NCBI RefSeq assembly: GCF_020524345.1
Contig: NZ_JAIVLH010000002.1
Location: 186,001 to 250,000 of the forward strand
DNA from: Metabacillus niabensis
GTDB taxonomy: Bacteria; Bacillota; Bacilli; Bacillales; Bacillaceae
DNA: 64,000 nt
Direction of reading: 5' to 3'
In this document: piece after piece, positions 27,231 through 38,190 of the stretch
Layout: each line of letters opens with the position of its first letter
Position numbering within the stretch: the stretch's first letter is position 1
The notes under the pieces: model-generated
Databases searched by the model: none
Told to the model about the DNA's origin: nothing
The model's input: the letters and a program-made list of their open reading frames with translations, nothing else
Made by a program: the position numbers and the translations under genes

Positions 27231-28358
27231 TTATTCCGGAATCGTTCCTTTTACACCTTTCACAAACCAGTTCATGCTTAATATATCTTCTAATGGCATG
27301 GTTTCACCTTCAGTAAGCTTTACTTCTCCAGTTTGGTCGGTGATTGGCCCGGTGAAAACTTCTAAACTACCATCGATCATCTCTTGTTTTTTCTCTTCAA
27401 CAACAGTTTGAACATCTTGTGGAACATTCTTTCCATATGGTGCAAGGTCGACCATTTGCTCCTTTAAACCCCCATAGTATGAACCTGGTTTCCAAGTACC
27501 ATCGATTACGCTTTGGACAACATCTACATAATATGGTCCCCAGTTTAGTGTTGGATTTGTCACATAGGTATCAGGAGCGTATTTATTCATATCAGAGTCA
27601 TTCCCCATTCCCCAAACTCCCCGCTCAGCAGCAGCTTGGATACCTGCAGGTGAATCTTGATAGTTTGCGAGAACATCGACTCCCTCATCTAGTAAAGTAA
27701 TAGCTGCTTGTCTCTCTGTAGCCGGATCAAACCAAGTATTGCTCCAAACAACAGATATCTCAACATCAGGATTTACACTCTGAGCTCCTAATGTAAAAGC
27801 ATTAATTGTGTAAATAACCTCTGGAATTGGAAATGCACCAACATAGCCAATTTTGTTATTTTCTGTTAATTCTCCTGCAGCAATCCCGGCTAAATAGCCT
27901 GGTTGGTAGCCTTTACCTTGATATGTACCTAAATTATCTTCTGTTTTATATCCGGTTGCATGCATGAAGACAACATCCGGGTATTTTTTCGCTACATTAA
28001 CTGTTGGATCCATATACCCAAAGCTTGTTGTAAAGATAATGTCATGATCTTGAGCAAGCTCCTCGATGACACGCTCAGCATCAGGGCCTTCCGGGACATT
28101 TTCTACAGTTGTTGAGGAAATTCCAAATGCTTCATCAACTGCTTGTCTTCCTTTATCATGTTCAAATGTCCAACCGCCATCTCCTGGCACACCAATATAG
28201 ACAAAGGCAACTCTTGGCATTTCTGTTGTTTCCGTTGTAGCGTCTGTTTTTTCTTCTCGCGGTGATGATTCTGCAGGTTGGGAGCTTTCTTGTGAACAAG
28301 CCGCAAACATGAAAATCATGAAAAGAAGTACGATCATTCCTAGCCATTTTTTCTTCAT
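27231..28358 (-). CDS. BMP-family ABC substrate-binding lipoprotein
   Basis: 375-residue binding protein of the basic membrane lipoprotein (Med/PnrA) family. Lipobox FMFAACSQ gives the lipidated Cys, followed by a Ser/Glu/Thr-rich linker. The core begins VAFVYIGVPGDGGWTFEHDK, the family signature, with GKGYQPGYLAGIAAGEL and ANYQDSPAGIQAAAERG. BMP proteins characterised so far mostly bind purine nucleosides. The stop lies six bases before the Rieske gene. Shine-Dalgarno AAGGGGG precedes the ATG. Confidence 0.92.
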   Translation of the reverse strand: MKKKWLGMIVLLFMIFMFAACSQESSQPAESSPREEKTDATTETTEMPRVAFVYIGVPGDGGWTFEHDKGRQAVDEAFGISSTTVENVPEGPDAERVIEELAQDHDIIFTTSFGYMDPTVNVAKKYPDVVFMHATGYKTEDNLGTYQGKGYQPGYLAGIAAGELTENNKIGYVGAFPIPEVIYTINAFTLGAQSVNPDVEISVVWSNTWFDPATERQAAITLLDEGVDVLANYQDSPAGIQAAAERGVWGMGNDSDMNKYAPDTYVTNPTLNWGPYYVDVVQSVIDGTWKPGSYYGGLKEQMVDLAPYGKNVPQDVQTVVEEKKQEMIDGSLEVFTGPITDQTGEVKLTEGETMPLEDILSMNWFVKGVKGTIPE

Positions 28359-28435
28359 CTAAATCCCCCTTAGATTTTTCAATGAAATTCCAAGTTTATT
28401 AAGGAATCATCACCTCCTTTAATTGATATATGGAG

Positions 28436-29365
28436 TTAAAAACGCTTTTCCCGAAAATATGGTAGTCCCAATGCTTTTGGTTCAATCGGCGGTTTATGTC
28501 TATTTTTCCAGCCAATAAACATAAGGACTAGAATTGTAGAGAGATACGGAATCATTTTTAAAAAATATGAAGGTATGCCAAAATCGAATATTTGAATTCT
28601 AAACCCAAGTGCATCTAGTCCTCCGAAAAAGTAGGCACAGGCTAGTGCATATAATGGATTCCACCTCGCAAAGATAATTAAGGCAATGGCAATCCAACCT
28701 CTCCCGGCTGTCATTCCTTCAATCCAGTTAGGAGAGTATGCCATAATTAAATAAAACCCTGAAAGCCCCATGAGCATTGAGCCAACAATAACATGGATAT
28801 ATCGAAAGCCGATAACTGATATTCCCATTACATCAGAGGTTGATGGGCTATCACCAACTGCTTTAAGGTGAAGACCCCAAGAAGTTTTATACATATAAAG
28901 GTACAAAAGGACAGCTAAACCGATACTCATCCAAATAAAGAGATCAAGATTAGAAAAGATACGCCCTAAAAATGGGATGTTTCCAAGCGAGGTTAATGGG
29001 ACGTGTGGAACGGATATTGATAAAGCAACTCCAGCTACTGCTTTTCCTAGGTAGGCACTCATACCAGTTCCAAAAAGAGTAATTGAAAGTCCGCTTACAA
29101 TCTGGTTTGCGCGCAGGGTAATACATAAAAATGCATGGATAAGCCCTAGCACTGCTGAAGCTAACAAAGCACCGAAAAATGTAATAATCAAACTCTCTGT
29201 TTGAAGATAAATAATACAGGATGTTACGGCGCCAATGAGCATTATACCCTCTGTACCTAAATGGATAACACCGGCTTTTTCACTCAATATTCCCCCAAGT
29301 ACAGCAAAGAGCAAGGGTGTTCCGGAAGATATAGCAGCTGTTATTAAAAGCGCGGTTACATCCAT
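28436..29365 (-). CDS. ABC permease, nucleoside/BMP type (NupQ-like)
   Basis: 309-residue membrane permease with eight to ten helices. The segment FAVLGGILSEKAGVIHLGTE followed by GIMLIGA is the hallmark of BPD_transp_2 permeases of nucleoside importers, and LKAVGDSPSTSDVMGISVIG marks the coupling helix. ATG with AAGGAGGGATTAAC upstream. Pairs with the permease encoded at 29389. Confidence 0.92.
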   Translation of the reverse strand: MDVTALLITAAISSGTPLLFAVLGGILSEKAGVIHLGTEGIMLIGAVTSCIIYLQTESLIITFFGALLASAVLGLIHAFLCITLRANQIVSGLSITLFGTGMSAYLGKAVAGVALSISVPHVPLTSLGNIPFLGRIFSNLDLFIWMSIGLAVLLYLYMYKTSWGLHLKAVGDSPSTSDVMGISVIGFRYIHVIVGSMLMGLSGFYLIMAYSPNWIEGMTAGRGWIAIALIIFARWNPLYALACAYFFGGLDALGFRIQIFDFGIPSYFLKMIPYLSTILVLMFIGWKNRHKPPIEPKALGLPYFREKRF

Positions 29366-29388
29366 GTTAATCCCTCCTTTCTAGTACT

Positions 29389-30516
29389 CTATGAATTTTC
29401 TTTGTATACTTTTTTTATGCGATATTTGCTGATCATTTCTCCACCTATTAAACAAAATAAAATGGCTCCTTGTAGCATGAATGACAAAGATGACGGCAAT
29501 CCTATTGTTTGAACACTGTATCCTCCAACGATCAAACCACCGATAAAAACAGAAGAAAGAATCATAGCGAATGGATTTAGTTTTGCAAGCCATGCCACGA
29601 TAATGGCGGTATACCCATAACCGGGTGAGATTCCGTACATCAGCCTTCCAGCTACTCCCGACACCTCAACCATGCCAGCTAAGCCAGCTAATCCTCCACT
29701 TATCATCATGACAATCAAAATATGCTTATTAATGCGTATACCTGCATATTTTGCTGCTGTTGGATTTGCTCCTAAAAGCCGTAACTCGTAGCCCCAACGT
29801 GTTTTTAATGTGAAAAAAGCAAAGAGAGAGACAGCTATGACAGCGAAAAATATGCCGATGTGTAATCTTGTACCTCCAATCGTCGCCAGTAATTGAGAAG
29901 GAACAAACATAGGTGATCCAGGAAAATTAAAGCCATCTGGATCTCTCCATGGACCAAAAACAAAATAATCTAATAATAAAAGCGCTACATAATTCAGCAT
30001 AAGAGAAGTGATCAGTTCATTTACTTGAAAATATGTACGAGGAATAGCGGTTAATAACCCCCACAATGCACCTGAGACTATACCAACGATAACCATAAGC
30101 GGAATATAGACAACACCCGGCAACTGTGGAAAATAAATAGTAATTGCCGTGGCACCCATAGCACCTAATAAAAATTGGCCCTCTGCTCCAATATTCCAAA
30201 TCGAAATACGGTACGCGATTGCAACGCCAAGACCACAAAGTAAGAGTGGTGTTGCTTTTACAAGGGTTTCACTAATTCCAAAAATGGAACCAAATGCACC
30301 TTGTAGCATCTTCAAATACACCGTTATTGGATTTAATCCATTTAATAGAATAAAGAGAGCACATAGCATTAAAGCTACGATGATGGAAAGGAATGGAACA
30401 AAGATGCTATGTGATTTTTTGTGCGGATCATATTCAAAACGGAACGGTAGTTCATGTCTTTTATTCGTGCTATTATCATTTATGACCGTTTGTTCAATTG
30501 AGGATTTTTGACTCAT
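29389..30516 (-). CDS. ABC permease, nucleoside/BMP type (NupP-like)
   Basis: 375-residue partner permease. A ~45-residue charged cytoplasmic lead precedes the helices; IWNIGAEGQFLLGAMGATAI and LRLLGANPTAAKYAGIRINK are typical of the BPD_transp_2 family. The ATG lies inside the end of the ATPase gene (ATGA overlap of four bases), showing coupled translation. Confidence 0.92.
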   Translation of the reverse strand: MSQKSSIEQTVINDNSTNKRHELPFRFEYDPHKKSHSIFVPFLSIIVALMLCALFILLNGLNPITVYLKMLQGAFGSIFGISETLVKATPLLLCGLGVAIAYRISIWNIGAEGQFLLGAMGATAITIYFPQLPGVVYIPLMVIVGIVSGALWGLLTAIPRTYFQVNELITSLMLNYVALLLLDYFVFGPWRDPDGFNFPGSPMFVPSQLLATIGGTRLHIGIFFAVIAVSLFAFFTLKTRWGYELRLLGANPTAAKYAGIRINKHILIVMMISGGLAGLAGMVEVSGVAGRLMYGISPGYGYTAIIVAWLAKLNPFAMILSSVFIGGLIVGGYSVQTIGLPSSLSFMLQGAILFCLIGGEMISKYRIKKVYKENS

Positions 30517-32051
30517 AAAACAACTCCTTCCATCGCGTCTAAACCCGCCATTAATTGACCGATGTATTCTTTTTCTTCCTTCCCCCTTTCAATGACACCA
30601 TTTATTCTTCCGTTATAAAGAACAAGAATTTTGTCTGAAAGATGAAGCACTTCATCTAAGTCTTCAGAAATGAGCAGAATGCCCCCGCCTGAGTGTCGAA
30701 GCTCTAGTAACATTTGATGAACAGCTTCTGTTGCACCTACATCCAGTCCTTGTGTAGGATGGACGGCTATCATCAGTTTTGGATTTTGATCAATTTCTCT
30801 TGCGAATAAGAGCTTTTGTTGATTACCTCCAGAAAGCTGTTGAACAGGGCTAAGTAAATCTGAAGTACGAACATCAAAGTTCTTGACCAGCTCTCTAGCC
30901 CATTGCTCATTTTGCTTCTTTTTTAATAATCCGAGTATTGCTCGTTTTTTTGACCGATAAGATTTAAACAGTAAGTTTTCAACAATTCCTAAGCTTCCTG
31001 CGAGCCCACTCTTCATTCGATCTTCAGGTATATGTGCGATTCCTTTATCAATTAAGCTCTGAATAGAGGGGTTGCCTAATTGATCGTTCTCAAAAATGAC
31101 AGTTCCACTGTTCCAGGGAATTAGTCCTGTTAATGCCTCTGCAAGTTCTTTTTGTCCATTGCCTGCGACTCCGGCAACCCCAATAATCTCGTGTTCATGT
31201 ATGGTAAAATCGATTTGGCTTAAAGCGTTTAATCCCTGTTTGGTGTGAACGGTGAGCTTATTCACTTGGAGAATTGGTTTTCCTATAGGATGCGACTCCA
31301 CAGTTATTCCCTTTTTCACCTCTCTTCCGACCATTAACTGGGCCAATTCCTGAACGGTCGTTTCCTCTTTGTTCAAATGTTCGATCATTTTCCCTTTTCT
31401 CATAACTGAGATGCGATCGGCAACCTTCATCACCTCTTTTAACTTATGTGTTGTAATAATCATCGTTTTTCCATTGCGTTTTAGCTCCTGCATCGTTAAA
31501 AATAATTGCTCTGCTTCAGCTGGTGTTAAAACAGATGTTGGCTCGTCAAATATGATAATATCTGCCTCGCGGTATAGTATTTTGACAATTTCTACACGCT
31601 GCTGTTCACCAACGGAAAGCTGCCAAATAGGAACATTGGTAGGGAATGTTAATCCATATTGCTCTGCAATTTGTTCAACCTCTTTTGATTTCCTTTTCAT
31701 CCAAGATGAACTCCGCCATATTTGACCTTTTTCGCCGAGAATGATATTTTGAGTAGCAGTTAGAGTCTGAACCAATCGAAAGTTTTGATGAACCATTCCA
31801 ATTCCCAGCTTCATAGATTCTTTTGGAGAATGAATCTGACATGGTAAACCATTGACTATGATTGTTCCACTATCAGCTTTATAAATGCCTGATATCATAC
31901 TCATGATTGTGCTTTTTCCTGCGCCATTTTCACCTAATAATGCATGTATCTCACCTTTTTTTACGGAAAAGTTTACATGATCACTCGCGATAACAGAGCC
32001 GAATTTTTTGACAATGTTTGTCATCTCAATTGCAAATTGAGTAGTTGGCAA
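30513..32051 (-). CDS. ABC importer ATPase with two ATP-binding domains (NupO-like)
   Basis: 512-residue duplicated ATPase energising the two permeases. Domain 1: Walker A LLGENGAGKSTIMS, signature LSVGEQQRVEI, Walker B DIIIFDEPTSVL. Domain 2: degenerate Walker A GVAGVAGNGQKELAEAL, signature LSGGNQQKLLFAREID, and a Walker B region LMIAVHPTQGLDVGA in which the usual DEP is replaced, as normal in sugar/nucleoside-type double ATPases. TTG start with GAGGTG nine bases upstream. First gene of the operon, downstream of ~130 bases of promoter DNA. Confidence 0.93.
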   Translation of the reverse strand: MPTTQFAIEMTNIVKKFGSVIASDHVNFSVKKGEIHALLGENGAGKSTIMSMISGIYKADSGTIIVNGLPCQIHSPKESMKLGIGMVHQNFRLVQTLTATQNIILGEKGQIWRSSSWMKRKSKEVEQIAEQYGLTFPTNVPIWQLSVGEQQRVEIVKILYREADIIIFDEPTSVLTPAEAEQLFLTMQELKRNGKTMIITTHKLKEVMKVADRISVMRKGKMIEHLNKEETTVQELAQLMVGREVKKGITVESHPIGKPILQVNKLTVHTKQGLNALSQIDFTIHEHEIIGVAGVAGNGQKELAEALTGLIPWNSGTVIFENDQLGNPSIQSLIDKGIAHIPEDRMKSGLAGSLGIVENLLFKSYRSKKRAILGLLKKKQNEQWARELVKNFDVRTSDLLSPVQQLSGGNQQKLLFAREIDQNPKLMIAVHPTQGLDVGATEAVHQMLLELRHSGGGILLISEDLDEVLHLSDKILVLYNGRINGVIERGKEEKEYIGQLMAGLDAMEGVVL

Positions 32052-32185
32052 ATATCCATCACCTCAGTAGTTTGAATTTTCTAAATTATCCAACGTTTTG
32101 GTCTTTCAGTCTACAAATGTGTAGCATTATGTTACATAGAACGATTGATTTATTCTCAATCATGTTAACAAACGTTTTTAGACAT

Positions 32186-32216
32186 AAAAAAACAGCTCCA
32201 CTTTAATAGGGAACTG
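32186..32216 (-). terminator. Intrinsic terminator of hut operon
   Basis: On the minus strand CAGTTCC, ten-base loop, GGAGCTG and then seven U; 11 bases after the hutG stop. It separates hut from the BMP-type importer operon. Confidence 0.85.
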
Positions 32217-32226
32217 AAATCATGTA

Positions 32227-33204
32227 TCAAGATAACTTTCCTAACACACATCCTGTAACAAACTGCATCCAGGCATACCCTCCTATCTTAACTGTTTCAT
32301 TTACGGGAGTGTCTTTACTAGGATCAAGACAAACAAAGTCGATATGCTGAACAGTAGCATGACGTCCAATTTCGAGTAGGCTATCAAAAAGTTCTTCTGT
32401 TGTCATTCCACCTGGAGTTGATGCTGGAACACCTGGGGCGAAAGAGATGTCGAGCACATCAAGATCTACCGTTACATAAATGCGATCTACTTTTTCGCTT
32501 AATGTTTTAAGAGCGTGAAGGACAGTTTGGATAACTCCAGCTTTTCGAGCTGTTTTTAAAGTGATGGTCTTAATATGGTGTTTATTGGCGAAATCAACTA
32601 ATGGTTTGGCATTATAATAACCATGTGGGCCAATATTAACGATATTTTCTCCCTTTACAATGTTCTCTTCAATTAATTGCCTAATAGGTGTTCCATTTGA
32701 AGGTCCCATTATTTTGGGATCTCTTACATCAAGGTGTGTATCAAGCTGCAAAATACCAATTGTTTCATTAGGGAATGCTTGTTGAATGCCCCTTACTGCA
32801 CAAGCGGTTGTGGAATGATCTCCGCCGATCATACATGTTCGTGTGTATGGATATTTTGAGCAAAGATATGATGTAGATTGTTTGATTCGATCGTGTGACA
32901 TAGAAATATCAGTCGTATGCATGGAGATATCTCCTGCATCCCCGACAAGAAAAGAGCTAAGATCAATGTTTTTTTCTATGTTATAAGTAGCAAAACCTTT
33001 CCAAATACGACGAAATTCCAACGGGTAAAGAGATGCTCCTGAGACACTAATGGAAGAGCGTGATAATGGTGCGCCATAAATGAGAAGTTCAGGTGGGGTG
33101 TTCATCGCATGAATGGATTGTACCCATTCATGAACATAAGTTGGATTATGTTTATTAGGTTGATTCCATGACCATTCTGGTTGAACTAACCAATGCTCTT
33201 TCAT
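32227..33204 (-). CDS. hutG: Formimidoylglutamase HutG
   Basis: Last step of histidine degradation: hydrolyses N-formimino-L-glutamate to glutamate and formamide. 325 residues of the arginase fold with the Mn ligands in CMIGGDHSTT, LQLDTHLDVRD and VDLDVLDISFAPG. ATG 33204 has AAGGTGG upstream and overlaps the hutI stop by four bases; the frame extends 31 codons further into hutI without meaning. Arginase-family members with other substrates exist, but the hut context settles the call. Confidence 0.95.
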   Translation of the reverse strand: MKEHWLVQPEWSWNQPNKHNPTYVHEWVQSIHAMNTPPELLIYGAPLSRSSISVSGASLYPLEFRRIWKGFATYNIEKNIDLSSFLVGDAGDISMHTTDISMSHDRIKQSTSYLCSKYPYTRTCMIGGDHSTTACAVRGIQQAFPNETIGILQLDTHLDVRDPKIMGPSNGTPIRQLIEENIVKGENIVNIGPHGYYNAKPLVDFANKHHIKTITLKTARKAGVIQTVLHALKTLSEKVDRIYVTVDLDVLDISFAPGVPASTPGGMTTEELFDSLLEIGRHATVQHIDFVCLDPSKDTPVNETVKIGGYAWMQFVTGCVLGKLS

Positions 33205-34466
33205 CGGTTTACCACCTTGATTCCTTTTTTCCAGACTGTTTTGACATGATTGACACCGAATCGATATTGCAGTTCTTGATAATTTTTTACGTTCCACAAC
33301 ACGATGTCTGCTTGCTTTCCTATTTCGATGCTTCCAACGATATGTTCACGTTTTATTGCACAGGCTGCATTGTATGTGGCTGCGGTTAATGCTTCAGCCG
33401 GAGTTAATTTCATTGTTAAACATGCTAAGTTCATCACTAAAGGCATGGAGGTAGTTGGTGATGAACCAGGGTTACAGTCTGTAGAGATGGCTACAGCTAC
33501 TCCCTCATCAATCATTTTTCTTCCATTAGCTGCTTCTTCTCTTAAGTATAGAGCGGTGGCTGGAAGTAAACATCCAATTGTTCCCTTACGAGCCATGGCT
33601 TTCATTCCTTGCTCAGTTGTCTTAAGTAAATGCTCAGCTGATATGGCTCCAACTTCGGCAGCTAATTCTGCGCCACCTAAACAAACAATTTCATCAGCAT
33701 GAATTTTTGGAATCAGGTTAAATTGCTTCCCTGCTTCTAAAATTTTTTTTGATTGCTCAACGGTAAACACATCTTTTTCACAAAATACATCAATGAACTC
33801 AGCTAAGTTTTCATTTCCTATTGTCGGTAACATTTCGTTAATAATCAGCTTAACGTAGAGGTCTTCTTTCCCTTTATATTCCACAGGTACAGCGTGGGCA
33901 CCCATAAAAGTTGGAACAAGATCGATGGGGTGTAGTTGCTGTAGTTTTTTAATCACATTTAATTGTTTTCGTTCTGTTTCTAAGTTAAGTCCATATCCAC
34001 TCTTAGCTTCAATCGTTGTAACACCATGTTCTAAAAAGGAATTGAGCCTATTTATTGTTTGCTCTATCAAATCTTCCTCTGTAGCTTCTCTTGTCATTTT
34101 CGTAGTGGAATGAATTCCACCGCCTGCATTCATGATGTCCATATAAGAAGCCCCATTTAATCTTAATTCGAATTCTTTCTCACGGCTTCCTCCGTACACA
34201 ACATGTGTGTGTGGATCGATAAGGCCGGGCGTGACTAAATGGTCTGTTGCATCAATAATATCGGCATTGTGATGATTGTTTCGGTAGAGTTGTTTTAATT
34301 GATCTGTTGTACCAACTGCTTGGATAAGACCGCCTTCGACCCATATACTCCCATCCTTAATAATTCCTATATCTGACATCGAAGCTTTTGTTCGAGGACC
34401 AAGTTGGCTTGATTTTAAAGTGGCCAATTGATTGATGTGTTTAATCCATAATGGCCTTTTCATCAA
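33201..34466 (-). CDS. hutI: Imidazolonepropionase HutI
   Basis: Third enzyme of histidine breakdown; opens 4-imidazolone-5-propionate to formiminoglutamate. 421 residues, amidohydrolase fold, metal-binding [28 protein letters not shown] and [13 protein letters not shown] are all hut-specific landmarks. The start overlaps the hutU stop by four bases, the end overlaps hutG by four, so the operon is translationally coupled. Confidence 0.96.
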   Translation of the reverse strand: MMKRPLWIKHINQLATLKSSQLGPRTKASMSDIGIIKDGSIWVEGGLIQAVGTTDQLKQLYRNNHHNADIIDATDHLVTPGLIDPHTHVVYGGSREKEFELRLNGASYMDIMNAGGGIHSTTKMTREATEEDLIEQTINRLNSFLEHGVTTIEAKSGYGLNLETERKQLNVIKKLQQLHPIDLVPTFMGAHAVPVEYKGKEDLYVKLIINEMLPTIGNENLAEFIDVFCEKDVFTVEQSKKILEAGKQFNLIPKIHADEIVCLGGAELAAEVGAISAEHLLKTTEQGMKAMARKGTIGCLLPATALYLREEAANGRKMIDEGVAVAISTDCNPGSSPTTSMPLVMNLACLTMKLTPAEALTAATYNAACAIKREHIVGSIEIGKQADIVLWNVKNYQELQYRFGVNHVKTVWKKGIKVVNR

Positions 34467-36130
34467 GCATCCCCTCCTTGGTTTAACATCGGCATGTTTA
34501 ATCCATGTTGTTTGGCTGTTTCAATGGCAAGGTCATATCCCGCATCTGCGTGACGAACAACTCCCATTCCGGGATCAGTTGTTAACACACGTTCAATTCT
34601 TCGTTCAGCTTCTTTTGTGCCATCAGCAACAACCACCATCCCGGCATGCAGTGAGTATCCCATACCTACACCTCCTCCATGATGAACAGACACCCATGTT
34701 GCTCCTCCAACCGCATTAATCATCGCATTTAAGATTGGCCAATCTGAGACAACATCTGATCCATCCTTCATTGCTTCTGTTTCCCGATTAGGAGAAGCAA
34801 CGGAACCGGCGTCTAAATGGTCACGACCAATTACTATAGGTGCGTTGAGCTCACCGCTTGCAACCATATCATTTATAATTCTTCCAAACTTCGCACGTTC
34901 ACCATATCCTAACCAGCAAATGCGTGATGGAAGGCCTTGAAATTGAATTTTCTCTTGCGCCATCTTAATCCAATTACAAAGTGGCTTGTTTTCACTAAAA
35001 GTTTTTAAGATTGCTTGATCCGTTTTTAAAATATCTTCCGGGTCGCCTGATAATGCCACCCATCGGAACGGTCCTTTGCCGACACAAAATTGAGGACGAA
35101 TGTATGCCGGAACAAAACCTGGAAAATCAAATGCTTGATGTATACCCTCATCTTTGGCTATTTGACGGATATTATTACCATAATCAAATGTAATGGCCCC
35201 TTTATTTTGGATTGCAAGCATTGTTTCTACATGTTTGGCAATTGAGGTTTTGGCACATTTTATATAGAGATTCTTATCCGATGTTCTCAGGTGTTCTGCT
35301 TGTTCTAGTGTCATGTTTGATGGAATATATCCATTTAAAGGGTCATGTGCTGATGTTTGATCTGTTAAAATATCAGGAATGAAATGAATCTTCAACATCT
35401 CAGGTAATAGATCTGAAGCATTTCCTCGTAGACCTATTGATAACGGTATTCGTGATTTTTTTGCATTTGTGGCCAGCATGATCGCTTCTTCTATACTAGT
35501 AGCTTTCACATCTAAGTACCGGGTTTGTATTCTACGATCAATTTTCTTTTCATCAACCTCAATTGCTATACAAATACCACCGTTCATTGTTACTGCTAAT
35601 GGTTGGGCACCACCCATTCCACCAAGTCCTGCTGTTAAGGTAATCGTTCCTTTTAATGTTGAATTGAAATGCTGTTTTGCCAATTCTGCAAATGTTTCAT
35701 AAGTCCCCTGAACAATGCCTTGTGAACCGATATATATCCAGCTTCCGGCCGTCATTTGTCCATACATCATTAGCCCTTTTTGATCAAGTTCATGAAATGT
35801 CTCCCAATTAGCATAGGCAGGCACAATATTGGAATTAGCTAATAAAACACGTGGGGCATCTTCATGTGTTTGAAAAACTGCAACAGGCTTTCCTGACTGA
35901 ATAAGTAATGTTTCATTGTTATTTAATTGTTTAAGCGAATGGACAATCTTATCAAAACAATCCCAATTACGTGCTGCTTTTCCAATTCCTCCATACACGA
36001 CTAATTCTGATGGATTCTCGGCAACTTCAGGATCAAGATTATTCATGAGCATTCGGAGAGCAGCTTCTTGCTGCCACCCTTTTGTATGCAAGGTATTTCC
36101 TCTGTATTTCGATACTTTATTGTTATTCAT
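34463..36130 (-). CDS. hutU: Urocanate hydratase HutU
   Basis: Second enzyme, adds water to urocanate using tightly bound NAD. 555 residues from ATG 36130 (GGAGGG eight bases upstream). Landmarks: [40 protein letters not shown], and [20 protein letters not shown]. The start lies inside the last codons of hutH (eight-base overlap). Confidence 0.97.
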   Translation of the reverse strand: MNNNKVSKYRGNTLHTKGWQQEAALRMLMNNLDPEVAENPSELVVYGGIGKAARNWDCFDKIVHSLKQLNNNETLLIQSGKPVAVFQTHEDAPRVLLANSNIVPAYANWETFHELDQKGLMMYGQMTAGSWIYIGSQGIVQGTYETFAELAKQHFNSTLKGTITLTAGLGGMGGAQPLAVTMNGGICIAIEVDEKKIDRRIQTRYLDVKATSIEEAIMLATNAKKSRIPLSIGLRGNASDLLPEMLKIHFIPDILTDQTSAHDPLNGYIPSNMTLEQAEHLRTSDKNLYIKCAKTSIAKHVETMLAIQNKGAITFDYGNNIRQIAKDEGIHQAFDFPGFVPAYIRPQFCVGKGPFRWVALSGDPEDILKTDQAILKTFSENKPLCNWIKMAQEKIQFQGLPSRICWLGYGERAKFGRIINDMVASGELNAPIVIGRDHLDAGSVASPNRETEAMKDGSDVVSDWPILNAMINAVGGATWVSVHHGGGVGMGYSLHAGMVVVADGTKEAERRIERVLTTDPGMGVVRHADAGYDLAIETAKQHGLNMPMLNQGGDA

Positions 36131-37643
36131 ATAGCTTTCCCTCCAATACATTTTTGAAGTAAAGAGCCTCTGTTTTTAACCAATTTGTCATTCCTTCGAT
36201 GTCAAGTGAAAAAATGCGGTCATGTGTAATCGATGGAACAATTTTCCTTCCTTCTTTATAAAATGATCCAGTAATAGATGCCATTTTATGAGAACCTCGA
36301 ATTTCTGCCGCTTGAATACTGCAAATGGCTTCTATAGCAAGAACTCGTCGTGCATTTGTTATAATTTGATACGCATGCCTCGCTGCAATTGTCCCCATAC
36401 TTACATGATCTTCCTGATTTGCCGATGATGGGATGGAATCAACACTTGCCGGATGTGCCAACGTTTTGTTTTCTGATACGAGTGATGCGGCAACATATTG
36501 CATGATCATAGCACCTGATTGAAGGCCCGGCTCCGGACTTAAAAATGCCGGTAAATCATTTAACTGAGGATTAACAAGTCGTTCAATTCTTCGTTCTGAT
36601 ATATTGGCAAGCTCTGACAAGGCGATTTTTAAGAAATCCATCGCAAACGCAATGGGCTGACCGTGAAAGTTCCCACCTGAAATGATTTTTGATCCATTTT
36701 GAAAGATAAGAGGGTTATCTGTTGCTGCATTCATTTCGATCTCAAGCTTTTCTTTTGTGAAGTCCAATGTTTGCCATATCGCTCCGTGTACTTGAGGGAT
36801 ACATCTTATTGAGTAAGCATCTTGAACTCGCCGTTCTCCTTGTTTTGTTACGAGTAGACTATCCTTTAAATAGTCTCGAATTCTTGTTGCTACATCTATT
36901 TGTTGCTTAAAGCCTCTTGCAACATGTATTTCATGATCGAAGGCATCTATAATTCCTTCCAATGCTTCAATCGTAACACCAGCAATTAACTCAGCTTGAT
37001 ATGCTAGTTTTTCTGCTTCCAAATATGTTATAACACCCATCGCAGTCATCGCTTGTGTCCCATTAATTAAGGCCAAACCTTCTTTTGCTGTAAGCGTAAC
37101 CGGTATAATAGACTCTTTTGATAATGCATCGATTGAAGGCATTCTTTTTCCTTTATAAAAAACCTCTCCCTCCCCTAGTAAGCAAAGAGCTAAATGTGAT
37201 AACGGGGCTAAATCACCACTTGCACCAAGAGAGCCTTGTTGAGGGATAACAGGATGTATTCCTGCATTAACTAAGTCAAGTAATCTTTCAATAATAACGG
37301 GTCGAACACCGGAAAATCCCTTTAGTAAGGCATTTGCTCTTAACAGAATCATTGCTCGTGATACCTCTTCCGGAAAAGGGTCACCAACCCCGCATGCATG
37401 TGATCGAATTAAATTGAGTTGAAGGTTCTCAACATGATCTTTATCTATATAAACATCACTGAACTTTCCAAAACCAGTTGTAATTCCATATACAATCTTT
37501 CCATTAGAAACAATATGTTCAACGGCTTTTCTACTTTCCATCACTTTTTTCATGCTTTCTTCTGTATAACTAACTTTCTCTCGATCAAAAATAACTTTTT
37601 GCAAAGATTGAAACGTTAGGTTTTGGCCATTTAACGTAATCAC
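36123..37643 (-). CDS. hutH: Histidine ammonia-lyase HutH
   Basis: First enzyme, deaminates L-histidine to urocanate. 506 residues. The autocatalytic MIO cofactor triad Ala141-Ser142-Gly143 sits in [24 protein letters not shown] and the C-terminal [11 protein letters not shown] are also family constants. ATG follows AGGAGGAAGTAAATAGGTG. Preceded by the HutP-type leader terminator, so its expression depends on histidine and HutP. Confidence 0.97.
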   Translation of the reverse strand: MITLNGQNLTFQSLQKVIFDREKVSYTEESMKKVMESRKAVEHIVSNGKIVYGITTGFGKFSDVYIDKDHVENLQLNLIRSHACGVGDPFPEEVSRAMILLRANALLKGFSGVRPVIIERLLDLVNAGIHPVIPQQGSLGASGDLAPLSHLALCLLGEGEVFYKGKRMPSIDALSKESIIPVTLTAKEGLALINGTQAMTAMGVITYLEAEKLAYQAELIAGVTIEALEGIIDAFDHEIHVARGFKQQIDVATRIRDYLKDSLLVTKQGERRVQDAYSIRCIPQVHGAIWQTLDFTKEKLEIEMNAATDNPLIFQNGSKIISGGNFHGQPIAFAMDFLKIALSELANISERRIERLVNPQLNDLPAFLSPEPGLQSGAMIMQYVAASLVSENKTLAHPASVDSIPSSANQEDHVSMGTIAARHAYQIITNARRVLAIEAICSIQAAEIRGSHKMASITGSFYKEGRKIVPSITHDRIFSLDIEGMTNWLKTEALYFKNVLEGKLYE

Positions 37644-37671
37644 CTATTTACTTCCTCCTTCTTACAAATAG

Positions 37672-37719
37672 AAAAGGGGACTATATCTTGAAATCAATGG
37701 ATTCCAAGATATAGCCCCC
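37672..37719 (-). promoter_or_regulatory. HutP-responsive leader terminator between hutP and hutH
   Basis: On the minus strand a stem of GGGG, CTATATCTTG and inner AATC pairs with GATT, CAAGATATAG and CCCC, followed by TTTTCTATTT. NAG triplets (TAG, GAG, TAG) lie just before the stem. In B. subtilis, HutP with histidine and Mg binds such triplets and prevents this terminator from forming. Location between hutP and hutH matches exactly; protein binding is inferred. Confidence 0.82.
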
Positions 37720-37746
37720 TACTCACTATTTTCACTTTGGGCAATT

Positions 37747-38190
37747 TCATATGTGGTTAATTCCAAGGCCGATGGTTTCATGTTCTGACCCTTTGACAGG
37801 TGCACCTATTGTTCCATAAAGAGAGACAGCAATCCAGTCACCTTCTTGTTCCTTATCATAAGGATTTCCTCGCAGAACAGCAAATGACAGTCCAACCGTT
37901 CTAAGAACTGATCCTAATTGAACATGGCCACGGGTCACGCCGTGTAAGGCTTCCATTATTGCATGATATAAAGCGTGTGATTCACGATAGATAGTAGATT
38001 CAATAATGCCGTTTTTTTTAGCCGCTGTTTCAATCGCAGCCACTACTTTATGTGCATCCATTGAACCGACTTTACCAATACAGCCCTTCCAATTGTTTTC
38101 TTTGAGTTGGTTTAACTGCATGTCGGGGTCTTCTGATAATAATAGAAGTATAGCTTTCCTTCCAATAAGGCGATCTTTACTTAATGCCAT
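37747..38190 (-). CDS. hutP: Hut operon antiterminator HutP
   Basis: 147-residue RNA-binding regulator. Begins [20 protein letters not shown] and contains [20 protein letters not shown] and [20 protein letters not shown], with the C-terminal GLGINHI, all close to B. subtilis HutP. Histidine binds it and enables RNA binding at the leader downstream. The Shine-Dalgarno GAAAGAG is modest at 11 bases. A ten-codon frame starting at an ATG in this leader overlaps the start; it may be chance. Confidence 0.96.
   Translation of the reverse strand: MALSKDRLIGRKAILLLLSEDPDMQLNQLKENNWKGCIGKVGSMDAHKVVAAIETAAKKNGIIESTIYRESHALYHAIMEALHGVTRGHVQLGSVLRTVGLSFAVLRGNPYDKEQEGDWIAVSLYGTIGAPVKGSEHETIGLGINHI

Noticed and set aside
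29381-29593. 70-codon minus-strand frame within the permease gene
   Set aside because: Shadow of the NupP-like permease in another frame.
32052-32185. Purine riboswitch ahead of the nucleoside-type importer operon
   Set aside because: I looked for conserved purine-aptamer loops and saw none.
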